NCBI GenBank assembly: GCA_023313575.1
Contig: JAJTTP010000005.1
Coordinates: 2,418,001-2,482,000, forward strand
Direction of reading: 5' to 3'
Source: Eutypella sp. D-1
Lineage: Eukaryota > Ascomycota > Sordariomycetes > Xylariales > Diatrypaceae
Length of the DNA: 64,000 nucleotides
The translations under genes were made by a program, and so were the position numbers. Every line of letters begins with the position of its first letter. Position 1 is the stretch's first letter. The notes under the pieces were generated by a model. The model did no database searches, was not told the DNA's origin, and was given only the letters and a program-made list of their open reading frames with translations. Below, in pieces: positions 10,754 through 26,010 of this stretch.

Positions 10754-13700
10754 GGTTGATGGCCGTCGGATATTCCACGACACCACAGATAAAGCTTGGA
10801 ATCAGCGGGTTAAAAGGCTTTCAAGTCACTTTTGAGAGATGTTTGAGATGTGCAAATGCAGTACAAGGCTGTAGAAGATTGTATAGATAGCGTTGATATT
10901 GTTGTGGATAAGCAGGTTAATCTAGTGTGTATTTTACTATGCACGATGTTTAGTGGTACTAATTTGGCAAGTGTGGCTGATGATTTGTACAGGCTTTTTG
11001 GAGGGCCAATGCAGCCACATTTAAAATACCCAGGACTTGCCAGGTTAACGGTGAGGCTACAGCTGCCAGTCTATCGCCATAACCTTGATTTGCCGGTCTT
11101 GACGGGGTGTATTTTCTGCCGCCAAGTGCCCGCACAATTGCTTACATACCTAGGTACATAGGCTGCAGGGATACTACCAAGGATACTTACCTAATATAGT
11201 AATGTATCTAGGTTCCTACCTAACCTAAGGTAGTACACTCACTGACTGAAAAGCTCCGAAGACTCCGAAACTGCGATCATCCCACGGTCGATACGGTCTC
11301 GGTCGATACTAACAGGAACCTGCAGCCAGTCGGTCTGTTCCTTCAAAAGTCTCGTGTTGATGAATGACCCGGCTCTCTGGAACTACCCGGAAGGCCTTGC
11401 CTTTTCCCACAAGGTTCACCTTGACACATCTGGCCGCCATACATATTGTTACCATCTATGTACCAGATTATTTTGCTTCTAGACTCTAGAAGATTAGCCT
11501 TGCGTATCTACTACATCCCATGGGTATACTACAAAAAAATACATCTTGATATCCTCACCGAAGCGATCTGTAGTGAAGAACTTATAAATGCGACTTTTTC
11601 TTGTAGGCGGCGCTGCGGTGGTTAGTGATTGACCAACCTACTGCGCTATGCTGTTGCCCAGTGAAGGATCACATGTCGAAGCTGTCATCCCAATACTTCC
11701 CAACCCCTTCACTTTCGAAACCCTCATATCATCGATGAAATGTCGCGTTTACCGGGTTAAACAAGCTCTACCCTGCCCCTATCTTTGAATGGTATACGAA
11801 GACCGGATATCCCGAATTCGCCTATCCCTTAGACTCGGTCAGCTCCCCCAAGTTCCACCCGATAATCACAAGACGAAGGAGGGCCAGGTCACTTGTTCGT
11901 TCTCTCGGCTTCTCATATCTTGCCTTCCGTCTCCTCGACCTGATCTGAACGTAATATAGCTCAGATCACCTCTGTATTTTGCGATGAACAGAAATTCGAA
12001 CGGCCTCACATGCATCATGTAGCTATGCAATGTACGTACGTACTGTACATATGTATGCAAGCCAAGTCTTTTCTTGTTTATGTTTATGTTTTGCGCCTTC
12101 CCCTCCCTCTCACTCCATCCACCTGCTACTTTGAGAACGAGCATGTTAGATTTGGTCAGGCACTTAGACAGGCAATAAATATACTAACACCTACCAGATA
12201 GATATGTAGATAGAGGCATAAACCCCGATTCCCTAACGTCATGCAAGAAGGATTTCAATTTGAAACACACGCACATGAAGAGAAAAGGGAAACATCCCGT
12301 CGCCGAGAATGTTAATGAAGGACTCGAGACATGCATGTGCAAGCAAGTAAAAGGAGTATATTCATCCATACTAGGTATATTTGCCCTTGATAATGCATCC
12401 ATCCTGCCTATGTACCCTGCTTCACTTCCCCCACTTCGCTCACTATCGCACCATGACTGATATGCCTCCCTCCATTTCTCCCACCTTACCTGCCTACCTC
12501 ATGTACTTAACCTACTGCATCATGCAGCAGGCGACTGCAGCCGCAGAAAAGTCGAGAGCCGAGTGCATATATGGTGTGCGCATCATACTACACTACGCGA
12601 CCCTCATCCCACCCCACCTCTACCGTCTTGGGTGGTGGTGAAAGCGGACATGGGCTTGTTGGGTATGTAGTGACGGCGCACCAGTCATAGGGTATTCACT
12701 CTATAGAACACAGTTCTAGCTTAGGTTACTAGAAGTATAGTTGGAAGCATATACAGGGCTATGCTATACACAGGTAGTCTTAGAGTAGGCCAAAGTACGT
12801 GAGTGTAGCGAGCTGCATAGAAGAAACGCCGAAAAATCGAAACAAGTATGAGCGAGCCTTATCATTACATGGGTAAACTCCTAGTTAGCTACGTACGTAC
12901 GTTAGGTTAGGTACGGACGCTCTTGGCTATAATGTGCTCCGCCTTTGGTTAGCTATAGACAGACAGCAAGTATATGTCCTAACATCCAACAACATACTTT
13001 CTCCATGTGCATAAGAGGATCTGTGAACGTGGCTCATGCCCACCTATAGTAGAGCAAGGAGAGATAGGGGAAATGTAGTGGAGAACGGCGACCTGAATAG
13101 ACTACTACTATTGCTATTGCTACTCTAAGTATAAGGGGCAAATCAGCGCACAGAAACGACAACCACAGCTCGCTTGACGCTTGTCTCTGCTTTTCCTTCC
13201 TCTATCTCCATTATGTCCATTTCGCGTCATGAATTCGATGGACTGGTTGAACGAATATCCAGCTGAGAGGTAAGTATTCAGCCATATCCGAATCATGGAT
13301 CATATGATCTACCCACGCATCCACATTTCAACCGGCGACTTCTGCCATATTACCGGTCCAACTATTACTACCAGCCCAACTGGTTTGCCTACCCAGTCAG
13401 ACACTACCCACTATACTAACTATCTCTGTGTGCCACTTCTCTACCATATTATCTTCCCCGTCCTCTGTTCGAGGCTGGCTCGCCACCAACCAAACAAGGC
13501 ATCCTTGTGCTGCCTAGTTGCCTGCACTGCAACGCGCGTCGCTAAACCTACCACCGCGACGAGGAGCCGCCATCACCACTGCCGCCGCGGTTGTAGATAG
13601 ATAATCAGCATGTACCAGCGAGCGCAACCGCCTACACTACCTACCTACGTACCTGCTTGTCCGCCTCCCTGTATGTAACGAGACAGACAGGTGGACTGGC

Positions 13701-16200
13701 ATATCTTGCCCGCCCACCCTGCGATGTGTGGCGCGTGCATACGTACACACCATGCCCACGCGCCAAGTCGAGACGCGTACTTTCGGGTGTCGAGATCATT
13801 ACAAGTGGGTATTGTGTGTCTTTGACTGAGATAAGGGTGTAGCTCTCGCACGCACTTAACCTCCAGAGCTCCCGGCAGTTCGGGTGGGAATAACACGTAT
13901 GGACCGGAGCAGTCACATAGAGGTTGTATATTCCTATCTCTGCTGCCTATTTCTACGTCTACAGACACCTACGTATGTATGCGGCTCATTGAAGCTTCAA
14001 ATGAAACGATTCTTATTGCATGGGAGCTTAATACTCTATAGTTCGTATAGCCGCTGGTGGTTGCGCGGGTGCTATCTGAGATCTCTGAAATTTTATGACA
14101 TGCATACCTACTTGCGTGCGTGGTGTAGGCTAATTTGAACGGCGACAAGTTAGTGGCAGATCTCACGTACGCTACAGATCTGGGAGGGGTGCCTTCGGCA
14201 CTGGCTGTCGAGAAACTAAGAGCGATATGAAGGTAAACATCTGTAACATGTTCCGGAAATATCAAACACCCATTCGTAGCGCCATGCCATCATAGGGTTC
14301 CTTGTTTTTGGCGATGATCACATCGCCCCATCGCCATCCTGCGTCACGCTCCCCAGTGGCAAAGACACACTCACACACCCGCAACCATAGGTAGACTAGG
14401 TTGCGACCAACGGGCCCTCCCGCGTTCGAAGCGGCGGGGATGGCGGCATCCCGGTATGCGGCGAGAGGACATCGGACCCGCTCCCCACTGCACGTGGATG
14501 AAATGTCGACTACGACGACGGATGCGTCATATCCCACGATCCTTCGGGTCTCAACGTAACGCGTAATGGGACTCCGGAGTGTAACCTGGAGTAAGACGGA
14601 AAAGAAACGAAACGAAGAGGTGAAACGCAAAAAGTAGTACGTGCAATTGGTTTCTGATGGCCGTGACCCGTTTTCCCGAAGGCTAGTAAATCCCTATAAG
14701 AGGAGGAGATATAGCTGGTATTTCCACACCCCTATATGTGAAGGGGGCCCGGTGGATATGTATGCCACGGCGCATGCCGCCATGTCCCTATACAGAGCCC
14801 CCATCTCAGTTTTTTTCACGAGAGCAACACGGTTACCCAGCTGGAATTTAGGCGTTCGGCAATCTCCCTCAGAGATACATGCCCGATATAAACATGAAAC
14901 ACGGTAATGCCTGAGAGGGATCTCAGGTGACGACGTCGTGACCCAGCCTCAGAGAGGCTTTCCGAATGCTGTGTTCCCGTCGAGGCGTCGGGTAGTTACC
15001 TTGGTTCCACCAACTGACAGCAGGCGTACCTGTCCGGGACACAAAAGGGCAGGTAGTGGTGCTATGGAATTTTCTGTGATCAGCCAGTATCACGACATCT
15101 GAGGCCGGTAGATGAGTGCATGGATTATAATCAGATGGGGTTGACCAGTAGAAAAGGGTTAAGATGCCAGTATCCTAGGTTTTCGGATGTTCGCCCATTG
15201 CGGGCGTCACTAGCGATCACATCGCAAGTTAGCTATCGTATTGGATTATAACTAGGAAAGAGTGGAGTTGAATATCCGTAGTTATAGCGTCGCAACAGAG
15301 ATAAAACATCAACCAGTATAGATGATATCTCGAGCAGTCAACGCATTCTAATTGGAGCATCGACCTGCATCGGAAACGAAACGAAGAAGGTTAACACAGA
15401 GTGAAGAGGTATGGAGATGGACTACAACACGGGACTGGTCAGTCCAACCCCGTAGAAATCTCTGCAACTTGCGGGTAGCTAGGGTCTCCCGCTCCTGCTG
15501 TGGCATGCCAAGATAACGGGCAGAGAAAAGAGGCAGCCTGGTCGAACACGCCCGGTGGGGCAAATGATCATGGAGTGGCGTCCCTTGACGACTTCATAGG
15601 CCGGCGCTGTCATCGACTGCCGAAGGAGGGGTGGTTGAGGGGACGGGGACAAGCCAGGCTGACTGCGATAGGACGATCATTGGATCTCGCTACCAGACGA
15701 TCAACCCCGCCCATCTCGCTCACCTAACATGCAGCGAGTCTTTACTACATGTGTGTAAAGACTCGGAAAACCCTGGACGGACATTACTCTACTACCTACG
15801 GCAATCCAACAAGAGCTAGAGCAACGCCAGGAAGTTTTTTCAAAGGGGCTGGCGGGCGCGGAGGACGTCGGCAACTGGCTCGGTTGACTCGGAGCAGACG
15901 GCCGTGGGGAGCGCAGGTGGGCGCAAGCCACATTTGACGCGGGCAGATAAAGGCCGATAACTACATTGTCTTCCCTCCTCCCAGACAAGCAGGCCAGGGT
16001 TATGTTCAAGGCAACTGTGTACCGCTGCAACGCCAATGCAGGGCGCATAATGCAGGACGTCTAGAGTAGTCCCAGAGGCGGGGCCTCCTTTAAGAAGTCA
16101 AGATGGTATTCAAGCGTAAAGCAGGGAGCCCCCCAGCGAGCATGGGTTATGATGATGCAAGTACATAAACATTAGTTAGTATTCTGGAGTCGAGTAGTAC

Positions 16201-16264
16201 GCATGGCTGCATGGTTGCATGGCTGCATGACTGCATGTCCGCATGGGAGCATGGGAACATGGGG
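16201..16264. repeat. 8-base tandem array, unit GCATGGNN
   Basis: Eight consecutive 8-base units that each begin GCATG (the last begins ACATG), with variation mainly in the last three bases. The strict 8-base period over 64 bases distinguishes it from a plain microsatellite. It lies in the gene-poor region with no gene nearby. Confidence 0.85.
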
Positions 16265-19200
16265 GATGATGATAATGATGAGGATGGGAGGGTGAGGGGC
16301 AAAGATAGGCGGCCATGGTGAACTTCACGACTTTTACATGAACAAATGGGCAAATTGGGTGTAAATAGCCACATAGGAGAAGTACTAACTATAGTACACA
16401 AGTACTCAAGTTAAGTACTTACTCACATGTAGCTGGTCTAAATAGATACTTGGATACATACCCACCTAAGCAGTCAAAGGTGGCGCTTGCTATTAAGAGA
16501 AAATGGGGAAAGCCTCGATGCCAAGAAGGATATGATTTGCAGACGGTGGGTGGGTCCGGAGTGTCAGCTGGTTGGTGGCAGAGACTTCATTCCTATCTCG
16601 GAACCAATCATATGTCCAAGCCGTCCCGCTTGGAGGGGTTAAGTACCTAGGTATTCAGACATGTACATGGGTTAATAGTTTGAGCTTCAAACCCTTGCTT
16701 CCTCGCTCTCCCTTCCCCTCATCAACAATAAGAATAATAGAAGACAAGGAGAGAGACTCAAGCGCCTGTTCTTCCCTTCATGGAAGAGACCTAGGAAATT
16801 GCGGAAGCGGAATAGGGCTTTGCAGCAATATCTGGCTCTTCGTCTTCCTAGTGCTTTATTGTCACATGTGAAGGCTCCAGGTGTACTAGTAGGGGGGCTG
16901 GATATCTGTGGGAGAGGGATAGGAACTCACTCTGGATACATAACCTTAGCTCTAGTACAGTACATAACTGATGCTCGATCCGAAACACGTCTTCGTCGGG
17001 AAGAAAGCGGATAGGCCGCCAAGGTATAGGAGCTGGGGTACGCAGATCTCAGCCACAAAAGGGAGTTTGGACCCTCGTTAGCTATACCACCTGACGATCG
17101 CCAAAAAGGATTCGTCGCAAGAGAGGCTCAAACAGCCCGCCTACGATTTTCTCTATAGGTGATGATATCGCGGCATCCCGTTGCTGCCGACTCATATATT
17201 AAGCGCCCTATGGAGTCGTCTACCCAACCTACTGATATGAAGTAGATTGATAGATGCGCACCTACAGCTGGCCTAAAGCAACCTCACGACTGCGTCTTAC
17301 CATCGCCGGAACCTTCGCCTTAAGCGCTCCTCGTGTTGCGGGTCGGGTTCGACTATATCCGATCCTTTATCCGTGGCGCTCTCTATGACGACTAGCTAGA
17401 TAGTCAGCAGGGCGAAGTATTCCCTGCAAATCAACCACCATAAATATGTACAAGCATATAAGGCGGGAACAACTGGGTAGACTCAGCAGTTGGGCGAGTA
17501 TCGCTAGAGACTAACCGGGTCATTACGTTATTAATTATGACCATCTCCATGGCTCTCGCATCAGCCATCGGGAGCGGAGGCACTATAGTAGTTGCAGAAG
17601 ATAGATCGCGTAGTGGACCGCGTTTTGATGGGTACTGGCGTAGCCGTGAAAACGGATGAAAACGAAGACCCGCGTCACGGCTTTGAGAAGAACATATGAT
17701 AACGGGCCCGCTTTGATGGTATATTATACCTACTATAACACGAATAAACGCATTAGCGCGTATATACGTACCGCAAGGGAGAGACGTCTCTGTGTCACGG
17801 TCATGTGTGCCGGACTGCACGAGGCCGAAGAGCAGAGAAGATCGACCCCGGGAATCTGAAACTGGCCGACCGGTGACAAACAGAGGTGCTCAAGAGACAG
17901 TCGCGCGAATAAGAGCCTCTGCATGTCGACGAATGCGTCCAGGTAGAGCTTGGCTGCAGCTCCGCGTAGACCACCGTGGCCGCCGAATTTTTCGACCCCG
18001 TCCCACGGAGCCGTTGAGGTCAGCTGGAGTACAGGGAAGGATATTCTAGCATCAGTGGCTGATAGTCACAAGCGTAAGTGGCAGGGAGGATGTGAAGTCA
18101 TTCCCAGATCATGGCCGAACAGTGCTCGTAAGATCAGAGTCAACATTGGGGTCAACAAGGACAGGGGATAAAGTTGGCGTATACCGTGGGTCGCGATGGT
18201 CAAAATCCGCCACTACTTGGATGTCCGATTCTATGGTATCTTGTTGCGACGTTGAGACCTGTCGCATGCACAGAGGGGCTGCATACGCTTGTTGACGGTG
18301 CATGTGGGCTGCATACTGACTTCATCTTATGAGGACCCTGCAGGATGAACGGCCGTAGTCATCAACCAGGCGTTGTTTATTTCGCCATCTCAGCGATGCA
18401 GAACAATGTGTTAGATCGAATATTTCGCATGAAAAGTTAATAAGAAGATATATATTGTGGGCTCATCATCTGTGATCGTGATGCACTTTTTAAGATGGAG
18501 GGGCAAGGCAGAGCCAGGGTCCAGTTGGCGGAGTCGCGGGTAAGCGGTTAACTTACATGGGACTACGTGAGAAAAAGTACGGAGTCTGGATGCGCGCCTG
18601 CCCGTGCATCCTTGACTGTGCATAGTTACCGTCAACGGATCAAGATGATATCCACAGTCATGAGGAGCCATGAGGAGCCCAACGCTATGCTCGGAAAGCC
18701 TGGATACCCAACTGAAGAGTCTAGTCAGACTTTGGTCTTAGTCCTATGTAGAGGGAATTTGGTGGTTAGACTAACCCAGGTAGGATTTTGTTCAATATCC
18801 TAGTATATTTCTACCAATTTCTCATCTGTCTCGCAATGACGTAATGGATGCATTCGGGCGACCTGGGTCTTCGTATTCAAACCGGATGCGATTACTCGAA
18901 CGGGCCGGTGATGCCGTCGTTGCTAAATAAGGCAGTTGGGAGATGAATTCGATGCGAGCTGGTCATGTAGCAGAGTATTGCCAATATGCTTTGTTATGAG
19001 ACGTGGGCTATAAGCATATGTGAAGACGCGGCAGCGGCAGCGGGGGAGCGTCGTCTCATCTTATCATCTTATCACCGGCATAATTAATCGCCATTTATCG
19101 AACGAAGTAAGGACCAGTCATCATGGATGTTCACTAGGTGGCTCACCAAAACAGAAATGACGGCATATGCATACGATAGGTGTGATTCTATTCGATGAAG

Positions 19201-22200
19201 CATACTCAAGTCTTTCATTACTAACACCACGAAGCGCATGTGCATATACACACATACACATGTGTATGTACTGAATACATGTAGCATTACCTGCCACTAT
19301 CCATAGCACCTACATGCGTATAGTCGAGCTGCCCAGCCGCTTACCTTGGACATACACAAGACTACATTAGATAGTGTAGACTAGTTATCAAGCAGATCTA
19401 GCAGTCCCTAGAGGAGGTAGTGGCCTAGACGTCTCACTCGAGGGCAGCCCGAGACGATGGGCAGACCGCCCGACGTTTATGCAGTTTAGGGCTTATGATT
19501 AGACTTACGGCCGCTAAGCCGATCTGACTCACTGCAGGGCCACTTATTTATTATATTATCTATAAGTTTCCTCGCCCACTAATTTACCTACATATTCAAG
19601 ATGCAAGGCTATATCTTCGGTACAGAAGGCTAGCTACTATCTACCATATCAGCAGATGATAGCATGTGCAGTTTGTTCACCAGTGTCGAAGGATACGATG
19701 AACCCCAAACTGTACACTTATCCATACGCCTTACTGTATACGTCAAGTATTGAACAGGCATTCAGCTAAGTGTTCTCATGTTGCTAGGCAGGCGTGTGAT
19801 GGAAGCAGAATTGATAGGTTAAGATCGAAAGACAGTCGCCAAGTATTGAATGGCAGTACGTATGAGCATACGAATATGACTCATTCAAGCATGCATGTAT
19901 GTCAGAAAGGCAGAAAGAGCTACATAAAAGCGCCGAGGCCCCTGGCCTTCACTTCTCAGCATCCTACACATTCAGGCCAGGCCGTCGGAGGCTCCTGTAG
20001 AAAAAGCGGGCACCGAGATATTGATAATATGGACTGTTTAGAGCTGGAAAATGGTATATCTACTTAATTAAGTGAGCATTACAAATGTAGGCAACATACA
20101 CGCGGCTTCAGGTCGTAATATACCGTGTAGTGCATTGGCCGGGCGTTGTGGTGAATCAGACGCCTAGGTCAGTGGGATAGGGAGTAGAAGGCTCGGAACG
20201 TACCAATTGTCGCGTTGACGTCTCATTATTTTTAGGACGTATTCTGCAGAGGCATCACACACGTACATACAGGAACCGGACCGTGAACGCTTCAAGCTAA
20301 GGGATTCTCCGTGTAACAGTCGTACGACCGGGATTCCGGGGGTTTCTATATATTAAATACCTAAACGATTTCTCTTGTCATAGCCTTACTTCCTGTGGCC
20401 TGTGTCCATTGACAAAAGGCCCCCCCTCCCCGCTTTCCTCCTTTAATGCCCCATCAATGCCCCCCGACTCTGGCTTCATCATGTGCTTACCGACGGGCCT
20501 TATTACTAGGGAGAAATCCCAAAGTAGATATGTGTCCTCGACCGTGCGTCGTCCAGGCGCGCAGCGGTACCCTATATTACTCCTTAGTTCAAAGGGAGTA
20601 GATAGATACAATTGCATTTATTGATATGACAGCGTGCTTAACTATTTTGTGTAGTACGTACGACTCGAGTTGCCGTAACTAGGGACTCTAAAGTCGCATA
20701 TCACTTTCGTGACACTTCCGAGATTGTTGGTATTGGGGCATTTGAGGGAAGCTGACATGCATGGCAACTACACTATACTGATTGGCGCGCCGCGCGTGGC
20801 GTCCGCAAGGCCTCCTCTTCACAAGCAGATGCCTGTCAAGTCTACTTGCCGATGTATAATGTGCGTGGGATCCTTCGGGTTCGCGACACAAGAGGCTCGT
20901 AAAGCACATTGCTTTTCCCCCGTCTTTACTTTCTTTTTGTTTCTTTGCCGTAATTAAATGCGCCCGAAAGGGCGAGACCGAGAGCCTGATCCCAGAGCCA
21001 GTCCCTCGGGTTCGCTCACCCCTGACTACGTCGAATTAGATAGGTCCGCCTCCGCAAGCAGGTGGTTCGCTCAACCGACCACACGAAACCAATTATGCTT
21101 AACAACCCCTCGCGTCTGCAGGCCCTTACAATTTGTGTTCATTATCGGTTGCAGTTTTTTTTTATAAATTTTTTTTTTAACTTGGTGCCTTTTCCCTTCT
21201 AGTTACCGCGTGTTTTGTTGCGCGCTTCGGCCTGTCAGCTGGCTTATGTACACATAATAGGTAGTTCTGCTTCTAGGTTCACCTGATGTGTTTGTTCTGG
21301 AAATTGGAAGAAACTTAAACTGAGTTACGAGCTGTCAAGCCTACTTAGATATATTTACAATGCCTACTGACCTTGACCAATTACCCAGGTAAGAAGTTAT
21401 GATGTCTGATCACCTGCCGATCGAGGTACATGGTGAACTCGCCAATCAATTAATACCGAGCAGCTGCCCTAACGGGCAGCTCATACAGAAGAACCCGAGT
21501 TTTATCAGAGGAGCTAATTCGTATATATCACAAGAAGGCAACTAATACCCACGCAGCCACGTTCAAAACCATGATGTTAAAAGGCGTTTTGAGGTAACTG
21601 TCCAAGTTGAGTCATGGGTTGCGTATGTAGTTAGTTATTAATTCGAAGTGAAACCTCGTAAAATCGTGCACAGGTATGTATCTATGTGTCTATGAAGAAG
21701 CTAAAGCTCAACTTACACATGTACTTTCGCCGATCAAATGGGTGGCTGCCCGTTCCAATTAATCAATTCCCAATGTAACTGCAAAGTACGTACATCACTC
21801 CAAGTACTAACGGTCCCCGGGTACACCCAGTCTAGAGCGACGATCGTTGGGTCCTCCCGCGACTCCACCGAGAACTGTTAATGAGACTTCAAGGATTTGG
21901 CGGGGTCGGTGCCGGTGGTTCAAGATAAATTGGCTTAGAATAGCACCGCCGTAAGTGGCACTTTGCGCGCATGTGCTGATACCGCGTAATGCGCAAATGC
22001 GGTTCCTTCGGCAGTACTTTCTCTATGTATGTTTTGATTTTCCCTATAAAGAACGTATATATTTCTTCCCTGGTACTTGTCTAGGAATTTATTTAGAATG
22101 GTTGGAAATCGCCTCTCATCCCACCCAGTTAGTTGCCTTTTTATCTTACGTATGACGTATACATGAGGCCTCTTAGGCTTATGGGTACGTTTCAGCTTGT

Positions 22201-25153
22201 AAAGCGGAATTCCTTCACAAAGCCAGGGGTTGGCTATATGCGCTCTATATTTCCACAGTATGCAAGGCTTTATTATTATTTTTGTTATTATTTATATCTA
22301 TATTTTTAGTTGATAAATAGTTAACACTTACTACCTGAGCAAGGACATGGTTAGGAAAGTATGTAGGCTCAGTTCTGGTGAAGTCGGGTAGCAAAATAGC
22401 TTGTGATCCCGTGAGGTCAGTTACATATGGGTACGTAACCTCCGAGCCAAACTAGCGGGGTCTCCGAGCCGCTAGCGAATGAAATTGCGTCACTACCCCT
22501 GCTGCGGCCGCTTCACTTACCTAAAAGAGATATAGACTAGGATCGTCACATACGGGGTAGGTATCTTTACGTAGCTTGCCCCGACCTGATTCGTGTACAG
22601 GTACATACCTAATCAGTCCCAGAAGCGATATCTTCATAACTGAGATATATAGCAACTTTCAATTTTATTGCTTTATATTTGTTTTAGGTCTTTTTCTACG
22701 CTCAGCTAGATGATAGAGAGCAAGGTATACATACCTTTCAAGGTTGGTTTAACAGCCTGTTGGTTAAACTTGCGTCTGTTTGAATTGTGTCTTGATTTCC
22801 TATGCCTCCCTTCAATACTTTGGTTTCGGACACGTCAGGTTTCGTTTGATAACTACTGCGGGGTGGCCGGACAGACGTACAGGCCTTCGTCTATTCGGGC
22901 GTCTTCAGCTTCGCCAGAAGTTTCTGCATGCGGAGTGGCTTGACGACCCGAATTACTTGCTCGAGTTCGTGATTGACGTCGGCAGCCCAGTTTAGCCCGG
23001 TCTTTCACCAGCTCACGCAGTTCGTCCTTCTCTCGTTACATTCGATACTCACCACAGCCGGCAAGGGCCTTGAAAGAGACGTACGTACGAAGTAAGCCTT
23101 CTAGATACGAACTACTCCCGCGTCCCCTTTCTCTCAACTTCTCTTCGCAATTTCTCGGGGCCGTGTATCCCTCTAACTCAAGATCCACGCTGTAACTTGC
23201 TCTTACTATTATTCCCTGCAAACGCCACCATCCCTACCCCGGCCTCATTGGTCGCATCTGACAATCTGGGCTTTACCCCATCCTGGTCTGAACCCAGGAA
23301 ACTCTCGGACGAAAGAGCATCTATCATGTTCTTGCTCTGGGCGAATGAAAAGAGCGACAAGATGATTCACTGTCACATTTGGTCACTTTCGTGATCCAAG
23401 TCTAGGCCATCTCGTGAACTGCTATACAATACCGGTTCATGCTCATCTGTTTCGTACTGGCTTAGTATATACGACAGAAATCCAGGGCACGCGTACATGG
23501 GAAACAAGGAACCCCTTCGTTTACCCGGTTGTCTTTACTGCTGATCGCGGGGTCTTTTGACTCAAGTTACAATACTCGGACCATTTTGCGGCCTTGGCTT
23601 CGTGCGGTCCTTGGTGTAGAACTTGCATACCCGTACCTGCTGGTCCTCCTGTTGGACCTCCAACATTACAGGGACATTACACCTTATTCGCTCATAAACA
23701 CTAGCTGCAAACAAACGTCTCGGACTAGCTATAGGCCCGTTCAAGGTGACTTTAAACGCTCGTAATAGTGTAGTATACTGTACGTATAGGCAGCCTACAA
23801 TCCCTTGTTTCAAGGACAAACAGCGAGGTGAAATATGAGGGCTAAAAGACCTGTAATCACTTATTGACTGGATGGCCTTACGGATCTACTGAAATAAGCG
23901 AGAATTGCTTGGGGAGTTGTAGTTGTAACGCGAAGCTGGAGGCTCTTTCTATCTACACCTTCCACTATAGTCACTGTAAACACCACCATCTTCGCCGCCC
24001 TCCCTGTTTCCCCATCTCGCTGGACTACCCGTCGATCCACACACCACTCCCTGGCGCTTAACTACCGTCCGCGCATCTCTCCGTCACATAATGTGCCATC
24101 CATAATGTAATGTCTATATCGTTTCTACCGTTTCGACGCGACCATAGCGTGTCATATCACGACCGCATTTCTTATAGATGTCTCTCTAACTGGGAGTGTT
24201 TCCCTTTTAGTCATCCTCAACCTGATACATGTTCGAGTACGATCCATCGCTGCCCACCTTCTTTAACCCCAGATTCCAACTCGCGACCCCTGTTGCCGCA
24301 CCTCTGGTATATCGTGCATAGGTACCGTGCAACGATAAGCTCTTGGAAGCAGCCACCGGATGGGCATACACCCTATGTCTCTCGCTCTGCCCTTTTACGC
24401 ACTATACTAAGATGGATAATGAAGCCATGGAAAAGAGAGCTTTCTACCCTTTCTTTGAGAGAGGTGAAACTTGGTTGTTATTTATTCGACGCCGGTCGCG
24501 CTATCTCTACCCAAATTATCGTCATCTAGAAGAATCACCCTTCCCTTCCAAGATACGTTCTCCGAAGCTTCTTATTCGGCCCAAGCCTCTTCGGGACTGT
24601 TAAAAAGATTGCTAAAAATTGCAACGAGAATTAAAGGTAGTTACTTCAACTTCAACTTGCCTAGACCTGGCCTGTCCTCTAAACCTGTTAGTTAACGGCC
24701 GGAGTTATATAACTATCACCCGTCAGCGCTCCGCTCATCCCGCACCAGGGTGTAGTAAGGTCCATCCCTGTACCTTATTCATCTTTCACCTACCACAACA
24801 CCCTCGTAGTTACCTGGATTGGACGACTGGATCGAATAGAAAGAGGAGTCAGCCCGGCAAAAGAAAACGAGGGGGTTTAAGTGGAAAATGGAAGGGTGCG
24901 TTTTGATTGGTGCGCACTCCCTTGATTGACCCATGTCCAACCCCCGGACGGCTTGTGCAAGAGATGCCCTTTCGCTACAACATGTCCAATTTGTTGCTTA
25001 AATAACTAGTCTCGTGATTACGCTTGCTTTTTTGAGCCTGACTATTCATTGCGTGCGTAGGTATACATTTGCGCCTTGCTAAGGGATTACTATGCTGTGT
25101 AGATACAATATTTGTCCGCGACCTGTCTACTCACATGCGCAGCAGTGACGCTC

Positions 25154-25182
25154 AACGACGACGACGACGACGACGACGACGA
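25154..25182. repeat. (GAC)n trinucleotide repeat
   Basis: Perfect ACG/GAC trinucleotide run of about 29 bases in non-coding sequence. In one frame it would encode poly-Asp, but the surrounding frame has no other support as a gene. Confidence 0.9.
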
Positions 25183-25977
25183 AGAGTACTTGATATGTAT
25201 GGATTACGGCTGGGACAGACGCCCCTCCTTACCCTATCCCTGTAAGTGCAAGGATATTATAACGCCTACCTGCCTATCTACTTCGGCTGGACATTGCCAC
25301 CACTCTTACCATCTACATGGTCTGGTTGCCTATTCGATATATTCGTGTCGACGTATACAATGCCTCTGCATTTTTAAACCCGAAGAAATATGTTTCTTAA
25401 AAAAGAGTCATAAAACAGCCTCGATGATACATTATGGAAAATTCGGTTCCGTTCGCGATAGATCGGATGTAAAGTGAAGATGCGTAATAATATTCGTACT
25501 CTTAGCATTAATGTACTAATTTATAGATAGCCTCTAGGGCTGGCGTTGATGTAATGCTCAAGCGATTTTGCTATTCCACATGCTTCTCTAATCACCATTT
25601 CTTTCCGTCCTTTATTATCGAAGGGTTTCATTATTCCGCAATCCATACCTTGGACCCCAAAACTTGCCCATCAATCTTCTAAACCTGAACTTCCACCCCC
25701 CCCCCTGAACTAGGTTAAGGTAACATCTTCTACGGTTCACTACGACTACAAATTCAGATAACTCCGGAATATACCTTCACATGTGCTTATAGCTTAAGGT
25801 ACTACTACCTACGTACGCACGTATACACTTTCTTCGAGGTACTCTTACATGCTCCATTTCCATACCTAAATACTGAGTACCTACCTACCCATATGCGCCA
25901 CGCCAATACATACATACGCCATTTAAATATCCGCATCTCCATCCTTGTCCCTAGGGTATATAACCCATCCATGGATA

Positions 25978-26010
25978 TACCCATACCCATACCCATACCC
26001 ATACTCATAC
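25978..26010. repeat. CCCATA hexamer repeat
   Basis: About four tandem CCCATA units followed by a diverged one. The opposite strand reads GGGTAT repeated, giving four spaced GGG runs. It is a smaller relative of the C-rich block at 26520-27130. Confidence 0.8.

Noticed and set aside
17330..17390. GGGTTCGACTATATCC, resembling a tRNA B box
   Set aside because: No matching A box, anticodon arm or acceptor stem could be folded around it.
24110..24529. 139-codon open frame in the gene-poor region
   Set aside because: No similarity to transposon or known proteins by eye; composition is random.
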